Shown one piece after another: positions 11,336 through 21,905 of a stretch of 64,000 nucleotides of DNA (position 1 is the first letter of the stretch; every line of letters begins with the position of its first letter). Below the pieces are notes generated by a model that was not told where the DNA came from, did no database searches, and saw only the letters and a list, made by a program, of their open reading frames with translations. The stretch covers positions 29,391,001-29,455,000 of the forward strand of contig JBAIAC010000004.1 of NCBI GenBank assembly GCA_037349315.1. Reading direction: 5' to 3'. Source of the stretch: Chelydra serpentina. Its lineage: Eukaryota; Chordata; Testudines; Chelydridae. The translations under genes were made by a program, and so were the position numbers.

Positions 11336-13567
11336 ACACTCTAGAATGTCCTAGGAAGCATGAATGCAAGAAAATGAGTTTAAACTTTGCTAGTTTAAGA
11401 ATAAATAATAGTCTAACAGATATGTACATTATTCCAGGAAAGAGACTTTTCCTATTCATTAATACTTTCTGACTTAATTTGTACCAGGTGAGTCAAATAA
11501 CCTGGGGCAGTATCAAATTTTAGTACAGGCAGCTTCTACAACAAACACATTACCTGGTTCAAACTAGGTATGCACAATGGATTTTCTTTTTTGTAAAAGA
11601 GGCTGTACAAGGTCATATTGTCAAACAAATTTGATCATTTTTACTAAAACAATATCTAAAGATGTTTAAAAATAAAGCTTGAATTTGAAAGCAAAACATA
11701 AAAATCAAACCAACTTGAATTTTCAAATATAAGCAAGGAAACAAAAATGAATTAGTATAAGCAAGCTAGAAATTAGAATGAGAACAGGGAGATCAAGCAA
11801 GAAACAGATGATTTGATAAGTAAGATTTGCTACATTTGTATGAGTAGGATCATCCATCAGTCTATGTGACACATGGATAACTTGTAGATTTATTTAATGA
11901 ACAGTGATATGACTGACTACATCTGTCTAGCCAGGTGAAGTGGAAAAATCTCTGAACTATGCAGTTATTGTTGATAAATCCCTATTTACATGCTAGGTTT
12001 GTCTCATGAAAAACAGTTGTACAGGAAATGAACTGCGGAGAAAAATTCTCAAATGCTACTATCTGCCAAGCTGATGTAAGGTCTGCAGAACAAGCCTTTG
12101 GACAGACAGGTGTAAGGGCAGGGAAAGGTACTGGTGAAATATAGTTGTATTTTTATGAACCTGGTTAACTCTTAAATGTGTAGACATGGATTAGGACTCT
12201 CTTTAGCCCCTTTACACTGCTCCACATGCATCAGCCCTAATTGGGGAGCTGAGGATTCCCTTGGCATAGTGACATCCCAGGCTGGTAAGAAGTCAATGTA
12301 AATTACTGTATGGCACCCCTCCTGGACTCTCGTGTTGGGGACGTGCTAGGGAGAGGACGTGTGTGGGAGCATGCTAAGGAGAGGAGAACTGCTCCATTTC
12401 AGCAATCCCCAGCCTGGCCATTTTAGGTCCTTACTAGAAATCAAAAGGGTAGAGTAGTCCTGAGGCTGCTCTAACTTCTGTGAGAGCCAAACTGGCTACA
12501 GTAATCATGTGAATCAGGGTCTACAAGAGTGGTATCAAATGCAGTTCTTTTTACAGTCTCTGGACCTGTTTTTTGTGTCACTTACAACACCATTCCCCTC
12601 AGTGGGGCTACTCCTATTTTACATAAGTGTAAGTGACAGGTGATTTACCTGTAGTAACCTGACTTTTGCCTGACCTTTCCCAGTTACTGCAAATCATAAC
12701 CTGAATAGTGAAGGGGGAGGGGACAGACAAACAGTTTAACATAACGCTGGGTGAATCTTTAATTCTTCTGGTCCAAAATATTTGAATTCAAATTGGAAAC
12801 AGATTACAGCTTTAAAACCAGCATCAAACTGAACTTAGAAGGAACATTTTTGTAATCAAGAGCAAGACAGAGGCATGACAGATGTATACAGGGCACCTTC
12901 TCCAGGTCTCACTGCTTTTATTTATGGAGATCTCTAGCTCTCCTGAATATCTTGTCTATCCTATCTATCATCAGAAATGTCTCTTCTTGACACACCTGGT
13001 TTAGGGGATGAATCAAGCATTATTGAGCTGTCACTGCTGGTGGGTGGTTCATGAGAGCTCTCCTCCCAGTTTTGTTCTCTTCTTGCCTTTGAATATTCTT
13101 GTATTCTTATATGAAAGTTGAGTTAAAAGTTTGCGAGAACTTAAAAACAGGGATGCGATTCATTCTTGGGAAGTTCATCCATGCACGCGCTGCACTCCCT
13201 TCAGCAGGTAGAATCCAATAACTGTCATTTATTACGCAAGGAAGGAGAAATGAATGACCCCAAGACTGGCAGGATGTGTTCTGGTGGACTCTGTACTGAG
13301 AAGCTGACTGTAGGTGAACAAGCTGATGTTCATCAGCTACAAGTGCCATAGTGTCAACTTTTGCATAAGGTCACTAGTAGGGAAGCATTTTTAAAAGCGG
13401 TGTTTTAGGTTTTGAAAGTGAAAATACTGTGAAAAATGGCATCATGCTTCCATGTCAGACACTTAGTTACTTTCAGGTAACATTTGTTCAGTTTATAATA
13501 CAAGGTTTTAAAGCCTGGTGACCTCCCTAATTCACCCCATGGTAGGAAATTTAGATTTCTTTTTGGT
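11336..13567. other. No gene recognised
   Basis: AT-rich sequence. No domain-bearing frame, RNA gene or confident repeat. The overlapping frames at 13107-13351 on both strands are unsupported. Confidence 0.35.
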
Positions 13568-13860
13568 TTCATAGCATTTTAAGGTCAGAAGAGACCATTG
13601 TGATCATTTAGTTTGACCTCCTGCATAACACAGGCCATAGAACTTTCCTGAACTAATTTTTGCTTCATGTACAGTAGTTGTGGTTGAACTACACCATATC
13701 TGTTAGAAAAATATCCAACCTTGATTTTAAAGATTTCCAGTGATAGAAAATCCCTCACAACCATTGGAAAGTTTTTACAAAGGTTATTTCCACTCGTTAA
13801 TTTTTTTTTTCTTTATATCTACTTTGAGGGTTTTTTTTAGTAATTTCCAATGACTGGAGC
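13568..13860 (-). mobile_element. CR1 3' fragment, antisense
   Basis: It starts with TTCATAGCATTTTAAGGTCAGAAG and 'GACCATTGTGATCATTTAGT', the reverse complement of a CR1 3' terminus. It continues with 'AAAGATTTCCAGTGATAGAAAATCC' and a diverged tail. There is no open frame. It is more diverged than the 7.1 kb copy, so older. Confidence 0.75.
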
Positions 13861-13934
13861 TTGTTATACACTTTTGTATATCATCATCCGTAAGAAAGAC
13901 TCTACAGACCAAATTATTTGTGCAACTCGTTGGT

Positions 13935-14385
13935 ATTCAATGTTAGTTTAGCCCTGTTGTACACTACAAACTTACGTCGGTATAACTAAATCATAACTAA
14001 GGATTTTCCACACCCCCGAGCAACGTAGTTCTATATACCTAACCCTTAGTGTAGACAGCACTGTGTCAATGGGAGAGCTTCTCCCCTGTGCTGTGGCAGG
14101 ACCAAGACTATGTCTTCACTAGAAACACTCCAGCAGTGCCACTGTAACGCTTCAGTGTAGACACTCACTACTGCAATAGGAGCGGTTCTGCCATGACTGT
14201 AGTTAATCCACCTCTATGAGAGGCAATAGCTAGGCTGATGGAAGAATTCATCCATTGACCTAGTATTGCCACCCGGGGTCAGATTGTCTTACCTACAACG
14301 CTCATGGGTGTGGATTTTTCACACCTTGAGTGACATAGCTGGGTTGACCTAATGTTTTAGTGTAGATCTGGCCCAAGTAAATCTA
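13935..14385. mobile_element. Harbinger-type MITE-derived cluster
   Basis: Recurrent blocks typical of these reptile MITEs are present: 'TACGTCGGTATAACTA', 'CACACCCCCGAGCAACGTAG', 'TTAGTGTAGACAGC', 'GGGAGAGCTTCTCCC', 'GTGTGGATTTTTCACACC' and 'TTTTAGTGTAGATCTGG'. Several are internal palindromes. Related blocks occur at 55940-56219. Boundaries are uncertain; two overlapping insertions are likely. It separates antisense CR1 segments on either side. Confidence 0.6.
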
Positions 14386-15030
14386 GACTATCCCTGACAG
14401 GTGTTTGTCCAACCTTTTCTTAAAAACCTCCAATGATGGGGATTTTAAATAAAATAAATAAATGGAGATATGCCAATCTCCTAGAACTGGAAGGACCTTG
14501 AAAGGTCATTGAGTCCAGTCCCCTGCCTTCACTAGCAGGACCAAGTACTGTCCCCAACAGATTTTTGCCCCAGATCCCTAAGTGGCCCCCTTAAGGGCTG
14601 AACTCACAACCCTGGGTTTAGCAGGCCAAAGCTCAAACCACTGAGCTATCCCTCCCCCCCAGGGAGGTTTTACAACCTCCCTTGGAAACTTATTCCAGAT
14701 CTTAACTACCCTAATAGAAAGTTTTTCCTAATATCTAACCTAGTCTCTCGTGCTGCAGATTGAGACCATTATTTCTTGTCCTACCGTCAGTGGACATGGA
14801 GAAAAATTGATTACAGTCCTCTTTATATCATCCGTTAATATGTTGAAGACTGTTATCAGGTTCTCCCCTCAGTCTTCTTTTCTCAAGACTAAACAAGACC
14901 AGTTTTTTTTTAACCCTACCTCATAGGTCAGGTTTTCTAAACATTTTATCATTTTTGTTGTTCTCCTTTGGACTCTCTACAACTTTCTTAAATTGTGGTT
15001 CCCAGAATGCACACATCAGACCTTGTAGTA
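14386..15030 (-). mobile_element. CR1 ORF2 3' part and UTR, antisense, split by a SINE
   Basis: The reverse complement carries the CR1 block order. On the plus strand it reads 'TATCCCTGACAGGTGTTTGTCC', 'ACCTCCAATGATGGGGATTTT', [SINE 14453-14660], 'TTATTTCTTGTCC', 'TGTTATCAGGTTCTCCCCTCAGTCTTC', 'CTCATAGGTCAGGTTTTCTA' and 'ATCATTTTTGTTGTTCTCCTTTGGAC'. These correspond to the conserved C-terminal codons and 3' region seen in the sense copies at 8540-8900 and 26090-26420. No long frame is open. Confidence 0.85.
14453..14660 (-). mobile_element. Turtle-type tRNA-derived SINE, antisense, nested in CR1
   Basis: On the minus strand it starts GGGGGGAGGGATAGCTCAGT, with A box TAGCTCAGTGG and B box-like GTGAGTTCAGCCC. 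It continues through 'GGGATCTGGGGCAAAAATCTG' to 'GGCATATCTCCATTTATTTA'. It is collinear with the plus-strand copy at 24285-24485. It sits inside an antisense CR1, so it is the younger insertion. It is a Pol III retroposon, not a tRNA gene, since no cloverleaf can be completed. Confidence 0.85.
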
Positions 15031-15915
15031 GAGGTGCAGACTCTGACATTGTTGTTGTGGTTCCATGGGCATCAGGATTGTGTGCCTAGTCAGCACAGCA
15101 TATGTTTTCTGTGAAAATGGAGCCATGTGCTATGCTGGTCCATCTGTGCATGTATTGCACTTACTGCTCTGGGTTATATTGTTCTCCACATAAGCAGGCA
15201 AGGGAGATCTCATTAAAGTGCATAGTTGATGGGCTTGATTCTCTTCTTATTTACAAAGGTGTAAAAGCAATGTAACATCACTGACTTGAGACGAGTTACT
15301 CCTGACTTACTCTGATGTGAGTGGAGAATCAGGCTAGGCATGACTAATTATGTGCTAACTCTGTATCAGTTTCAGTGGTTAATACACCTGCCTCTTAGCT
15401 GTGAAATTTAAAGCAGTTACAAATGTGTGCATACATGAACAGTGAGTGGGGCAACATTCATTTTAATGTAATGACATACACTCTTTCCAGAAAACAAGGC
15501 TGGCACTTATTTCTATTTAAGATTCCAAAAGACAGAGAAAACTCTGCCTCAGGCCTTGCAGACCTAGGAAAGTCCAGCTGGATCTGTTGCAGCACTCCAG
15601 TGGGCTTTGTAAGGTCTGATGGAGGATGAGAGAGCAGCTCCCGAAAGGCAACTGCCAACTTTAAAGTGTGCAAACGTGAGGTTTCCTTTGAGTGCAAATA
15701 CGTTTCTGAAAGCTGCTGGCCCACACTGATTAAATCAATCTGACATCATTCCCTGATCCACAGGAATTCAATCTGCTTTTCAAATTCTCTTAAACATTGA
15801 CAGAAATTCAGATCAGCCACTGTTCACTGAAATATTGTCCCATTTCCCCTGGGAACTGAATCATTTCACGTACAGTTTTTTCCTAGGGTAAATATGCATC
15901 CAACTTGATTCATTT
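15031..15915. other. No gene; one foldback at 15231-15335
   Basis: The foldback runs from GGGCTTGATTCTCTTC to GAGTGGAGAATCAGGC, a family also seen at 31504, 34916 and 58398. The rest shows no gene or known repeat. The overlapping frames near 15423-15724 have no domain. Confidence 0.45.
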
Positions 15916-16125
15916 CTATGGTCTTGTCTTTATAGACAAATTGTACCCATGTAACTAAAGCAATTGAGTTATGCAGTGCAAACTCTTCATGTAGAAATGC
16001 TTAAACCAGTTTAAACCAAGCTTATATTGATTTACCTTAAATCGATAAATTACCAACTTGAGCTTAATGGATATTAGTGAGATTTAAATACATCTGCATT
16101 CAAGGTTTGCATTGGTGTAACTAGG

Positions 16126-16635
16126 TGGGGCTGGCACTATCACTAGGCGACCCTAGGCGGTCACCTAGGGTGCCAGGATTTGGGGGGTGGCTGCCTTCTG
16201 CTTCCCCGCTCCACGCTCGAGGCGGGAGGCAGCCGCCTGCTTCCTTGTGAAGCCCGGCTGTGGCGAGGGCTGTTGCCCTGCTGCTGGGGCTCAGCAGGGC
16301 TTCGCGGGCGGTTCGCCGTGGCTGCCTCCTGCCTCCCGGCTCCACGCTCAGCTCAGTGGCTGAGCGTGGAGCCGGGAGGCAGGAGGCTGCCGCGGCCCGT
16401 GGGCGGGGGGCTAGCTGCTGTGGGGGGTGGGGAGCTGGCTGCCGCAGGCGGGGGGCTGAGCTGCTGCAGCCTACGGGCGGGGAGTGGCTGTGGGTGGGGG
16501 TTGGGGAGCGGCCGCGGGTGGGGAGCCGCCTGCCGGGGGGGGGGGGGGGGGACGTTAGCGGGGGGGGGGGGTGCGGCGCAGGGCTGGTGCAAGGAACATT
16601 TGCCTAAGGTGCGAATCTTCCTTGCACCGGCCCTG
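16126..16635. mobile_element. hAT-type non-autonomous element with perfect 8-bp TSD
   Basis: TAACTAGG at 16118-16125 and again at 16636-16643 is a perfect 8-bp target duplication. The termini are TGGGGCTGGCAC and CTTGCACCGGCCCTG, the latter matching the CAGGGC(C/T)GGTGCAAG ends at 33786-33842. The 5' subterminal block 'CACTAGGCGACCCTAGGCGGTC' matches the element at 32076 (CACTAGGCGACCTAGACGGTC). The core is very GC-rich, with an inverted pair 'CTCCTGCCTCCCGGCTCCACGCTC' near 16325-16350 and 16363-16387. It encodes nothing recognisable. The open frames here follow from composition. Confidence 0.88.
16535..16571 (+). repeat. Two long poly-G tracts
   Basis: Seventeen G at 16535-16551 and twelve at 16560-16571, separated by ACGTTAGC. 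Such tracts can form G-quadruplexes and are prone to length error in sequencing. Confidence 0.9.
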
Positions 16636-16969
16636 TAACTAGGTCAACCTTACATCAATTTACTTACCCTGCTGCAATATTTCTAATCCAGACTAGGCCT
16701 TAATTATCCTAAGGAAAGATTGCCATTTACTGGGTTTTGGATCAAGTCTTAATGCCCACTTTGAAGTGCGAACATACAGGATATCTCACCTTGTAGTGGT
16801 GATTTCCTTCAGATGCATGGGCCTATTCCTGGGTGGATAACTTGTTTATAAAATTCCCCCATCCCCATATAGCTGTGCCCCCAGGCAGTGCTCAGGCCAT
16901 GACTGCCACCCAGCAGCTCAGCTGATCAATCACAGAAGGAAACTAGCCAACAGCTAGCTCACAGAGGGA

Positions 16970-17400
16970 CCCTCCCCGTAACTCTCTTGATTGGGAGAAA
17001 CATCCAGCATCTATGATTGGCTGAGGGGCTCTATATAAACCAGGAAGTAGCACAAGTTGTCTGATCAATTAGAGGAATCTCTGGCTGGCCGTTACTATGG
17101 ACTTTTCCTGCATACCTGGCTCCCGAAACCTGTATTCCTGCCTGCTTTCGGTTCCTGTCCTCCTTATCCCAGACTCCTGTCTATTCCCAGTTCCTTCCTT
17201 ACTCCACATCCCTGCTCCTACATGCCTTGCCCCTGACACTGTCTGCAGCTCTGACCCCTGGTGTGGCACCTAATGCTGTCTCCGGCTCTTACTCCTGGCT
17301 TGGAACCTGACGCTATCTTTGGTGCTGACCTTTGCCTCTGACTGCTAGTCCACACTGCCCCACACCCCAGTTATTGCTATAATTTACCTAACATACAGGG
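16970..17400 (+). repeat. LTR-like module with CCAAT/TATA arrangement and CT-rich body
   Basis: ATTGG (inverted CCAAT) occurs near 16990 and 17016. CTATATAAAC at 17031-17040 is followed by CAGGAAGTAGC. Then comes a long CT-rich body built on 'ctgctcctgacc', 'ccggctcttactcctgg' type phrases. A similar CT-rich body lies at 29690-29930. The TATA-CCAGGAAG layout is shared with 10933. This suggests an LTR family, but the termini are not defined. Confidence 0.35.
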
Positions 17401-18609
17401 CATTCAAGCTAGCTAGAGGTGTTGCAAAGAGGAGGATTTATAAATATTGTTAACTATATAAGGCATTATACTGAGAATGAAATTTGACAATCAACTTTGG
17501 AAATGTTTATAACAACAAAGGGACAACAAGGCCAGGTGGAGGGCACTCCTCCTCTGCCATTCTCTCCATCTGGTGGAGTCCCCGCTGGACACTCTCCTTA
17601 GATCTCCCTCTTCTTATTTTAACTTATTTAGTCCCAAGGGTTCAGCTCCCACTGCTACACCCATGATGTCCAGATCTGCCTCTTCACTTTGGACCTTTCA
17701 TCTTCAGTCCAGTTTTGCTTCTCTGTCTATTTGTAGTTTCTTCTCAAACGTTTCATCACTCAGCATCTCCAAAACTGGGCTCGTTACTGTAGAGAAGCTT
17801 GCTCCTCTCCTCCATTCCCTTTACAGTGGGGAATTTCACCATCCTCCCTGCCCACAATATTCTTATTTGAAACTTCTGGGATCTGAGAGTCAAGCTAAGT
17901 TCTTCTTATCTTCTTATGCATCACCCGTTACAAAGGTTCTGCCAATTAAATTAGGCCTTCAATCACCCTTGTACAACTCTGTTATCTTCAAATATTCCCT
18001 CAGGCTCAGCTGTGCAGCCTCATGGATTTCAGTGAATTTGCAAAGGGGTCACTAGAACTGGTCAAAATTTGGGTGCAAAATAGTGTTTTTACTGATTGTT
18101 TTTCAACCAGCTCCAAGTGCCACTAACTGGGATTTAATTAACAATTCTCTTGATAATGCACAAGAAGAAATAACACCCAACTCATATCCTCTTATCTGTG
18201 TTGGTTCTGCAATGTTAGGATGAGTAGAAGCATAAGCATGAATCTGTTGAGGAAGAAGGTGCTAGGTTTACTAGTCACTCGTCACAGTAAAAGGCAAACT
18301 GTAAGCTTCTTATTTTCCTCTGCTCTATCCATTTATCAATTGTAAAGTTTTATGCTAGCATTATTTTGCTACTCTCTACATTTCTGCATGATTTCACCAC
18401 ATATTCCCTCTCACTCTTTATCTTTCCTCCTAACTTTTGTTTTTCCCCTTCTCTAAACTTTGTAGCCTTGTCATATGTCACTGGAACAGCTTCCTACTTT
18501 CTCCCTTAAGAACCAACTGATTTCATGATGCCCTATGGTGAGCTTCACTGAATGGTGCATCTTTTTCCATTTTAGATTGTAAGACCCTTGGTTCATGGAA
18601 CTTGACTTT
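17401..18609. other. No gene recognised
   Basis: Mixed CT-rich and AT-rich sequence. The frame at 17573-18055 (160 residues) has no recognisable domain and overlaps an equally open alternative frame, so I do not call it. Confidence 0.35.
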
Positions 18610-18803
18610 CCCTGGGTTTTGGTAAATATTAAGAGGAGACTTGATCACAGTCCCTACATGGGAAACAAAAATCTGATAACAAGCTCTTCAATTTAGCAGA
18701 GAAATATATAACAAGATCCAATGTCTGGAAGTTGTAGCTAGATAAATTCAGATTCGAAATAAGGTGTAAATTTTTAACAGTGAGGGTAATTAACTATTGG
18801 CCT
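18610..18803 (+). mobile_element. CR1 3' fragment, sense
   Basis: The blocks 'AAGAGGAGACTTGATCACAGT', 'CTCTTCAATTTAGCAGA', 'AACAAGATCCAATGTCTGGAAG', 'AAATTCAGA' and 'AATTTTTAACAGTGAGGGTAA' follow the order of the CR1 C-terminal coding region. The last block also occurs in the fragment at 43462. Neither end carries a tail. Confidence 0.75.
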
Positions 18804-19548
18804 TGACCACATGCATGACTCTATAAGGTGGAAATTTGAGCTCCTTCATATTAAGGGAAATTTAATTGGCATGTGGAACCAAATATAGGTTAACGTAAGG
18901 TCAAATGGGTGGCAAATAGCACATTACCCCAATTATACTTTGTTATAATATCTGTGTAATTGGTGATGTATTTGAAAGAGCATAAAGTGACCTTCACGAC
19001 GGTGACTGCAAAGAGGTCCCAACTAGGTATCTAATGTAATTCATATAAGAAATCTCCAGATCTGGGATCATGCCCAGGTTTTTGACAGCTATATCCATCA
19101 TGTAAAGGTTGAAAGGTAGGAAAGAGCTTTAAGAAATAATGAGAACCTAGAAATAAGATATTCATCTTATCACAATTTAGTTAGAAGAAATTGGGCGTGA
19201 GCCAGCATTTGAAATTGGAGAAGAAGAAATTAATGGAAGAGAGTGATAAGGGTTGTAAATCACATAAATTTACATGCCATCACTCTTGTCAAGCCAGAGG
19301 ATTGAACTATGATTGACAAGTGAGAAGGTATTAATTTGGCAGGATCAAGATTTTAAAGATAATAGAATTTGATTAGCTGGCATACCAAAGGCATGGAACT
19401 AAAATATTCAAATGGCTTCCGAGTGAAGCACAAAATGATCATGAAGAAAACCGGGGAGCCTGAGTTATGTGCTTTCTTTGCAGTATGCCAGTCAGAAAGG
19501 TTAGGGTTGGAGACAACGCTCTATTCTTTCCTCCTAGATCTTTGATGA
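18804..19548. other. No gene recognised
   Basis: AT-rich, no confident repeat and no domain-bearing frame. The Penelope homology begins at its right edge. Confidence 0.35.
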
Positions 19549-20373
19549 TGCCAAGCTCTAAGATACAACCGCATTTGCTCCAATCCCTCAGACAGAGACA
19601 AACACCTACAAGATCTCTATCAAGCATTCTTAAAACTACAATACCCACCCGCTGAAGTGAAAAAACAGATTGACAGAGCCAGAAGAGTACCCAGGAGTCA
19701 CCTATTACAGGACAGGCCCAACAAAGAAAATAACAGAACACCATTAGCCGTCATCTTCAGCCCCCAACTAAAACCTCTCCAGCGCATCATCAGAGATCTA
19801 CAACCTATCCTAAAAGATGATCCCTCACTCTCACAGATCTTGGAGGACAGACCAATCCTTGCTTACAGACAGCCCCCCAACCTGAAGCAACTACTCACCA
19901 GCAACCACACACCACACAACAAAAACACTAACCCAGGAACCTATCCTTGCAACAAAACCCGATGCCAACTCTGTCCACATATTTATTCAACTGACACCAT
20001 CATAGGACCTAATCACATCAGCCACACCATCAGGGGCTCATTCACCTGCACATCTGCCCATGTGATATATGCCATCATGTGCCAGCAATGCCCCTCTGCC
20101 ATGTACATTGGACAAACTGGACAGTCTCTACGCAAAAGAATAAATGGACACAAATCTGACATCAGAAATCATAATATTCCAAAACCAGTAGGAGAACACT
20201 TCAACCTCCCTCGTCACTTAATAACAGACTTGAAGGTGACAATTTTAAAACAGAAAAACTTCAAAAACAGACTCCAACGAGAAGTTGCTAAACTTGAATT
20301 AATTTGCAAATTGGATACCATCAACCTAGGGTTAAACAGAGACTGGGAATGGCTGGGTCATTACACTCACTGA
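19549..20373 (+). pseudogene. Penelope-like ORF, C-terminal linker and GIY-YIG endonuclease part
   Basis: The frame is open from about 19549 to the TGA after 20373, but it is only the C-terminal part; the RT palm is missing. A basic linker (KKQIDRARRVPRSHLLQDRP, from 19660) leads to a Cys-rich segment with CNKTRCQLC and then a GIY-YIG-type domain. Its 'VIYAIMCQQC...MYIGQTGQSLRKRINGHKSDI' layout places the YIG-like motif at about 20104-20115 and the Arg helix just after. In Penelope elements this domain nicks the target DNA. The product alone cannot retrotranspose. No host gene surrounds it. Confidence 0.88.
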
Positions 20374-20631
20374 ATCTATTTTCCCAAAGTTAAGTATCCT
20401 TCTTGTCAACTGTCTGATATAGGCCTTCTTGATTATCACCACAAAAGGTTTTTTTTCTCCTGCTGATAACAGCTCATCTAAATTAAATAGCCTCTTAGAA
20501 TTGGTATGGCAGCTTCCAAGTTTTCTGTGTGTATATATACATCTTACTTCTGTGTGTTCCATTCTATGCATCCGATGAAGTGGGCTATACCCCACGAAAG
20601 CTTATGCTGAAATACATTTGTTAGTCTCTAA

Positions 20632-20927
20632 GGGTACGTCTATACTTACGCGTCCGGTCGGAGGCGCGGGATCGATGTTCTGGGTTCAATTTATCGCGTC
20701 TTGTCTAGATGCGATAAATCGAACCAGGAAGTGCTCCGCCGTTGACGCTGGTAATCCAGCTCGACGAACGGAGTAGGCGGAGTCGACGGGGGAGCCTGCG
20801 CGCCGCGTGTGGACCCCGGGTAAGTGCTTTTTCATTCGAACTAAGATAGTTCGACTTCAGCTACGTTATTCACGTAGCTGAAGTTGCGTATCTTAGTTCG
20901 AATTATGGGGTTAGTGTAGACCAGCCC
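20632..20927. mobile_element. Harbinger-type MITE nested in the Penelope 3' UTR
   Basis: The ends GGGTACGTCTATACT and AGTGTAGACCAGCCC pair as inverted repeats. TAA (20629-20631 and 20928-20930) flanks it, the 3-bp TWA duplication expected of PIF/Harbinger. Removing the element joins the UTR blocks 'TTAGTCTCTAAG' and 'GTGCCACAAG' exactly as they are joined at 57260 (antisense) and 37820. The interior has a second hairpin at 20834-20903. It resembles Chompy-type reptile MITEs. It encodes nothing. Confidence 0.88.
20834..20903. repeat. Internal hairpin of the MITE
   Basis: ATTCGAACTAAGATA...CTTCAGCTACGT pairs with ACGTAGCTGAAG...TATCTTAGTTCGAAT around a short TATTC loop. There is a 5-nt mismatch patch in each arm. 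Confidence 0.85.
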
Positions 20928-20962
20928 TAAGGTGCCACAAGTACTCCTGTTCTTTTTTTCAG

Positions 20963-21600
20963 AAGATTGAGACACTCGGACTACAGTAATGGGAGCAATA
21001 CAATTACAACCAATAGATTCAGCACCTGTTCTGTGGGTGCAGAACAGGAGGTTGAAATAAAGTTTTTAAAATCAAGTTTTAAAAGTAACAGCAGTTCACA
21101 CATTAAACCAGTGACTCAGTGAACTGCATCTTAAAATTTCCCAGCTTTGACACATCACGGGGTAACTTTATGTCCTACTGTTTTCACATCCTTGTTGATA
21201 TCTTGAATTAGCTGAGCATCTGTTACTCCAGTGAAATCAGATATCTATTTTAATACATTAGTTTTCAGCTCTATGGTCTTGCTCAGATTAGTCCTTGTAT
21301 TAAAAGAAAATTATTCCTTTATTCCCATTTCTTCTTCTTCTTCTTCATCATTATAAAAGGAAATTATTTGTTCCATTCACTACTTTTTTCTTATAGTTCA
21401 ATCAGATTTACCTACCAGTTGCTTTTATCCAAGTTTCCATTTATCATCTTTGGTATCTTTTATATGAAAGAATAATTACATTAGAAAAGAAAATAAATTC
21501 TGAAACATAGCTTTACTCTACTCACTGAATAGCTTTCTGTAGATCTCACTGTGACTTCTGGTGGGGCATTAATAACATCAACCCACCTCAAGGAGGAAGG
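20963..21600. other. No gene recognised
   Basis: AT-rich, with a short TTCTTC run near 21335. No domain-bearing frame. Confidence 0.4.
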
Positions 21601-21683
21601 ATTGGTCCTGCTTTGAGCAGGGGGTTGGACTAGATGACCTCCTGAGGTCCCTTCCAATCCTGATATTCTATGATTCTGTGATG
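21601..21683 (+). mobile_element. CR1 3' terminal fragment
   Basis: Only the last 80 bp or so: TTGGTCCTGCTTTGAGCAGG, 'GACTAGATGACCTCCTGAGG', then TATTCTATGATTCTGTGATGAT. It is a severely 5'-truncated insertion. Confidence 0.85.
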
Positions 21684-21684
21684 A

Positions 21685-21905
21685 TCTTATAGTTAAGGCA
21701 TCAGACTGGGCCTCTGGAGACATGGGTTCAATTTCTGGCTCTGTCACAGACTTCTTGTGTGTTGTTGGGCAAGTCATTTAATCTCTCTACACCTCAATTC
21801 CTCATCTGTGAAATAGGGATCATGATCTTTCCTGTTCCCTGTAAAGTGTCTGTCTTGTCTATTAAGACTGTTAGCAGGGACTGTCTCTTATTATGCACTG
21901 GCTAA
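21685..21905 (+). repeat. MIR/CORE-type SINE
   Basis: A tRNA-like head ('TTAAGGCATCAGACTGGG...GGGTTCAATTTC') is followed by the MIR core signals 'TTGGGCAAGTCATTTAATCTC' and 'CCTCATCTGTGAAATAGGGAT'. The tail is 'TCTCTTATTATGCACTG'. It is an old retroposon. Confidence 0.65.

Larger units (their letters stand above)
15916..16704. mobile_element. MITE-like host element carrying a nested hAT
   Basis: The outer ends are 'GGTCTTGTCTTTATAGACA' and 'CCAGACTAGGCCTTAATT', degenerate versions of the GTCTACAC/GTGTAGAC type termini. Inside are 'TTAAACCAGTTTAAACC', 'TTACCTTAAATCGATAAATTA' and 'ATCAATTTACTTACCCTG', which pair imperfectly across the nested element at 16126-16635. The assignment is based on this structure and on resemblance to reptile MITEs. 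Confidence 0.5.
19549..20962 (+). mobile_element. Penelope-like element, 5'-truncated, with 3' UTR
   Basis: Homology starts near 19549 at the end of the RT-linker region, includes the GIY-YIG coding segment (to 20373), and continues into a 3' UTR. That UTR holds 'GCATCCGATGAAGTGGGCTA', 'CCCACGAAAGCTTATGCT', 'TTGTTAGTCTCTAAGG' and 'GTGCCACAAGTACTCCTG'. A MITE interrupts the UTR at 20632-20927. The same UTR blocks recur in antisense at 57200-57533 and, in a related subfamily, at 37584-37881. This ties those SINE-like pieces to Penelope. Confidence 0.88.

Noticed and set aside
16180..16638. 152-residue Gly/Ala-rich frame
   Set aside because: Follows from G-rich composition of the hAT core; poly-G runs give the Gly stretches.
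17573..18055. 160-residue plus frame
   Set aside because: CT-rich composition bias (Ser/Leu/Pro); no recognisable family.
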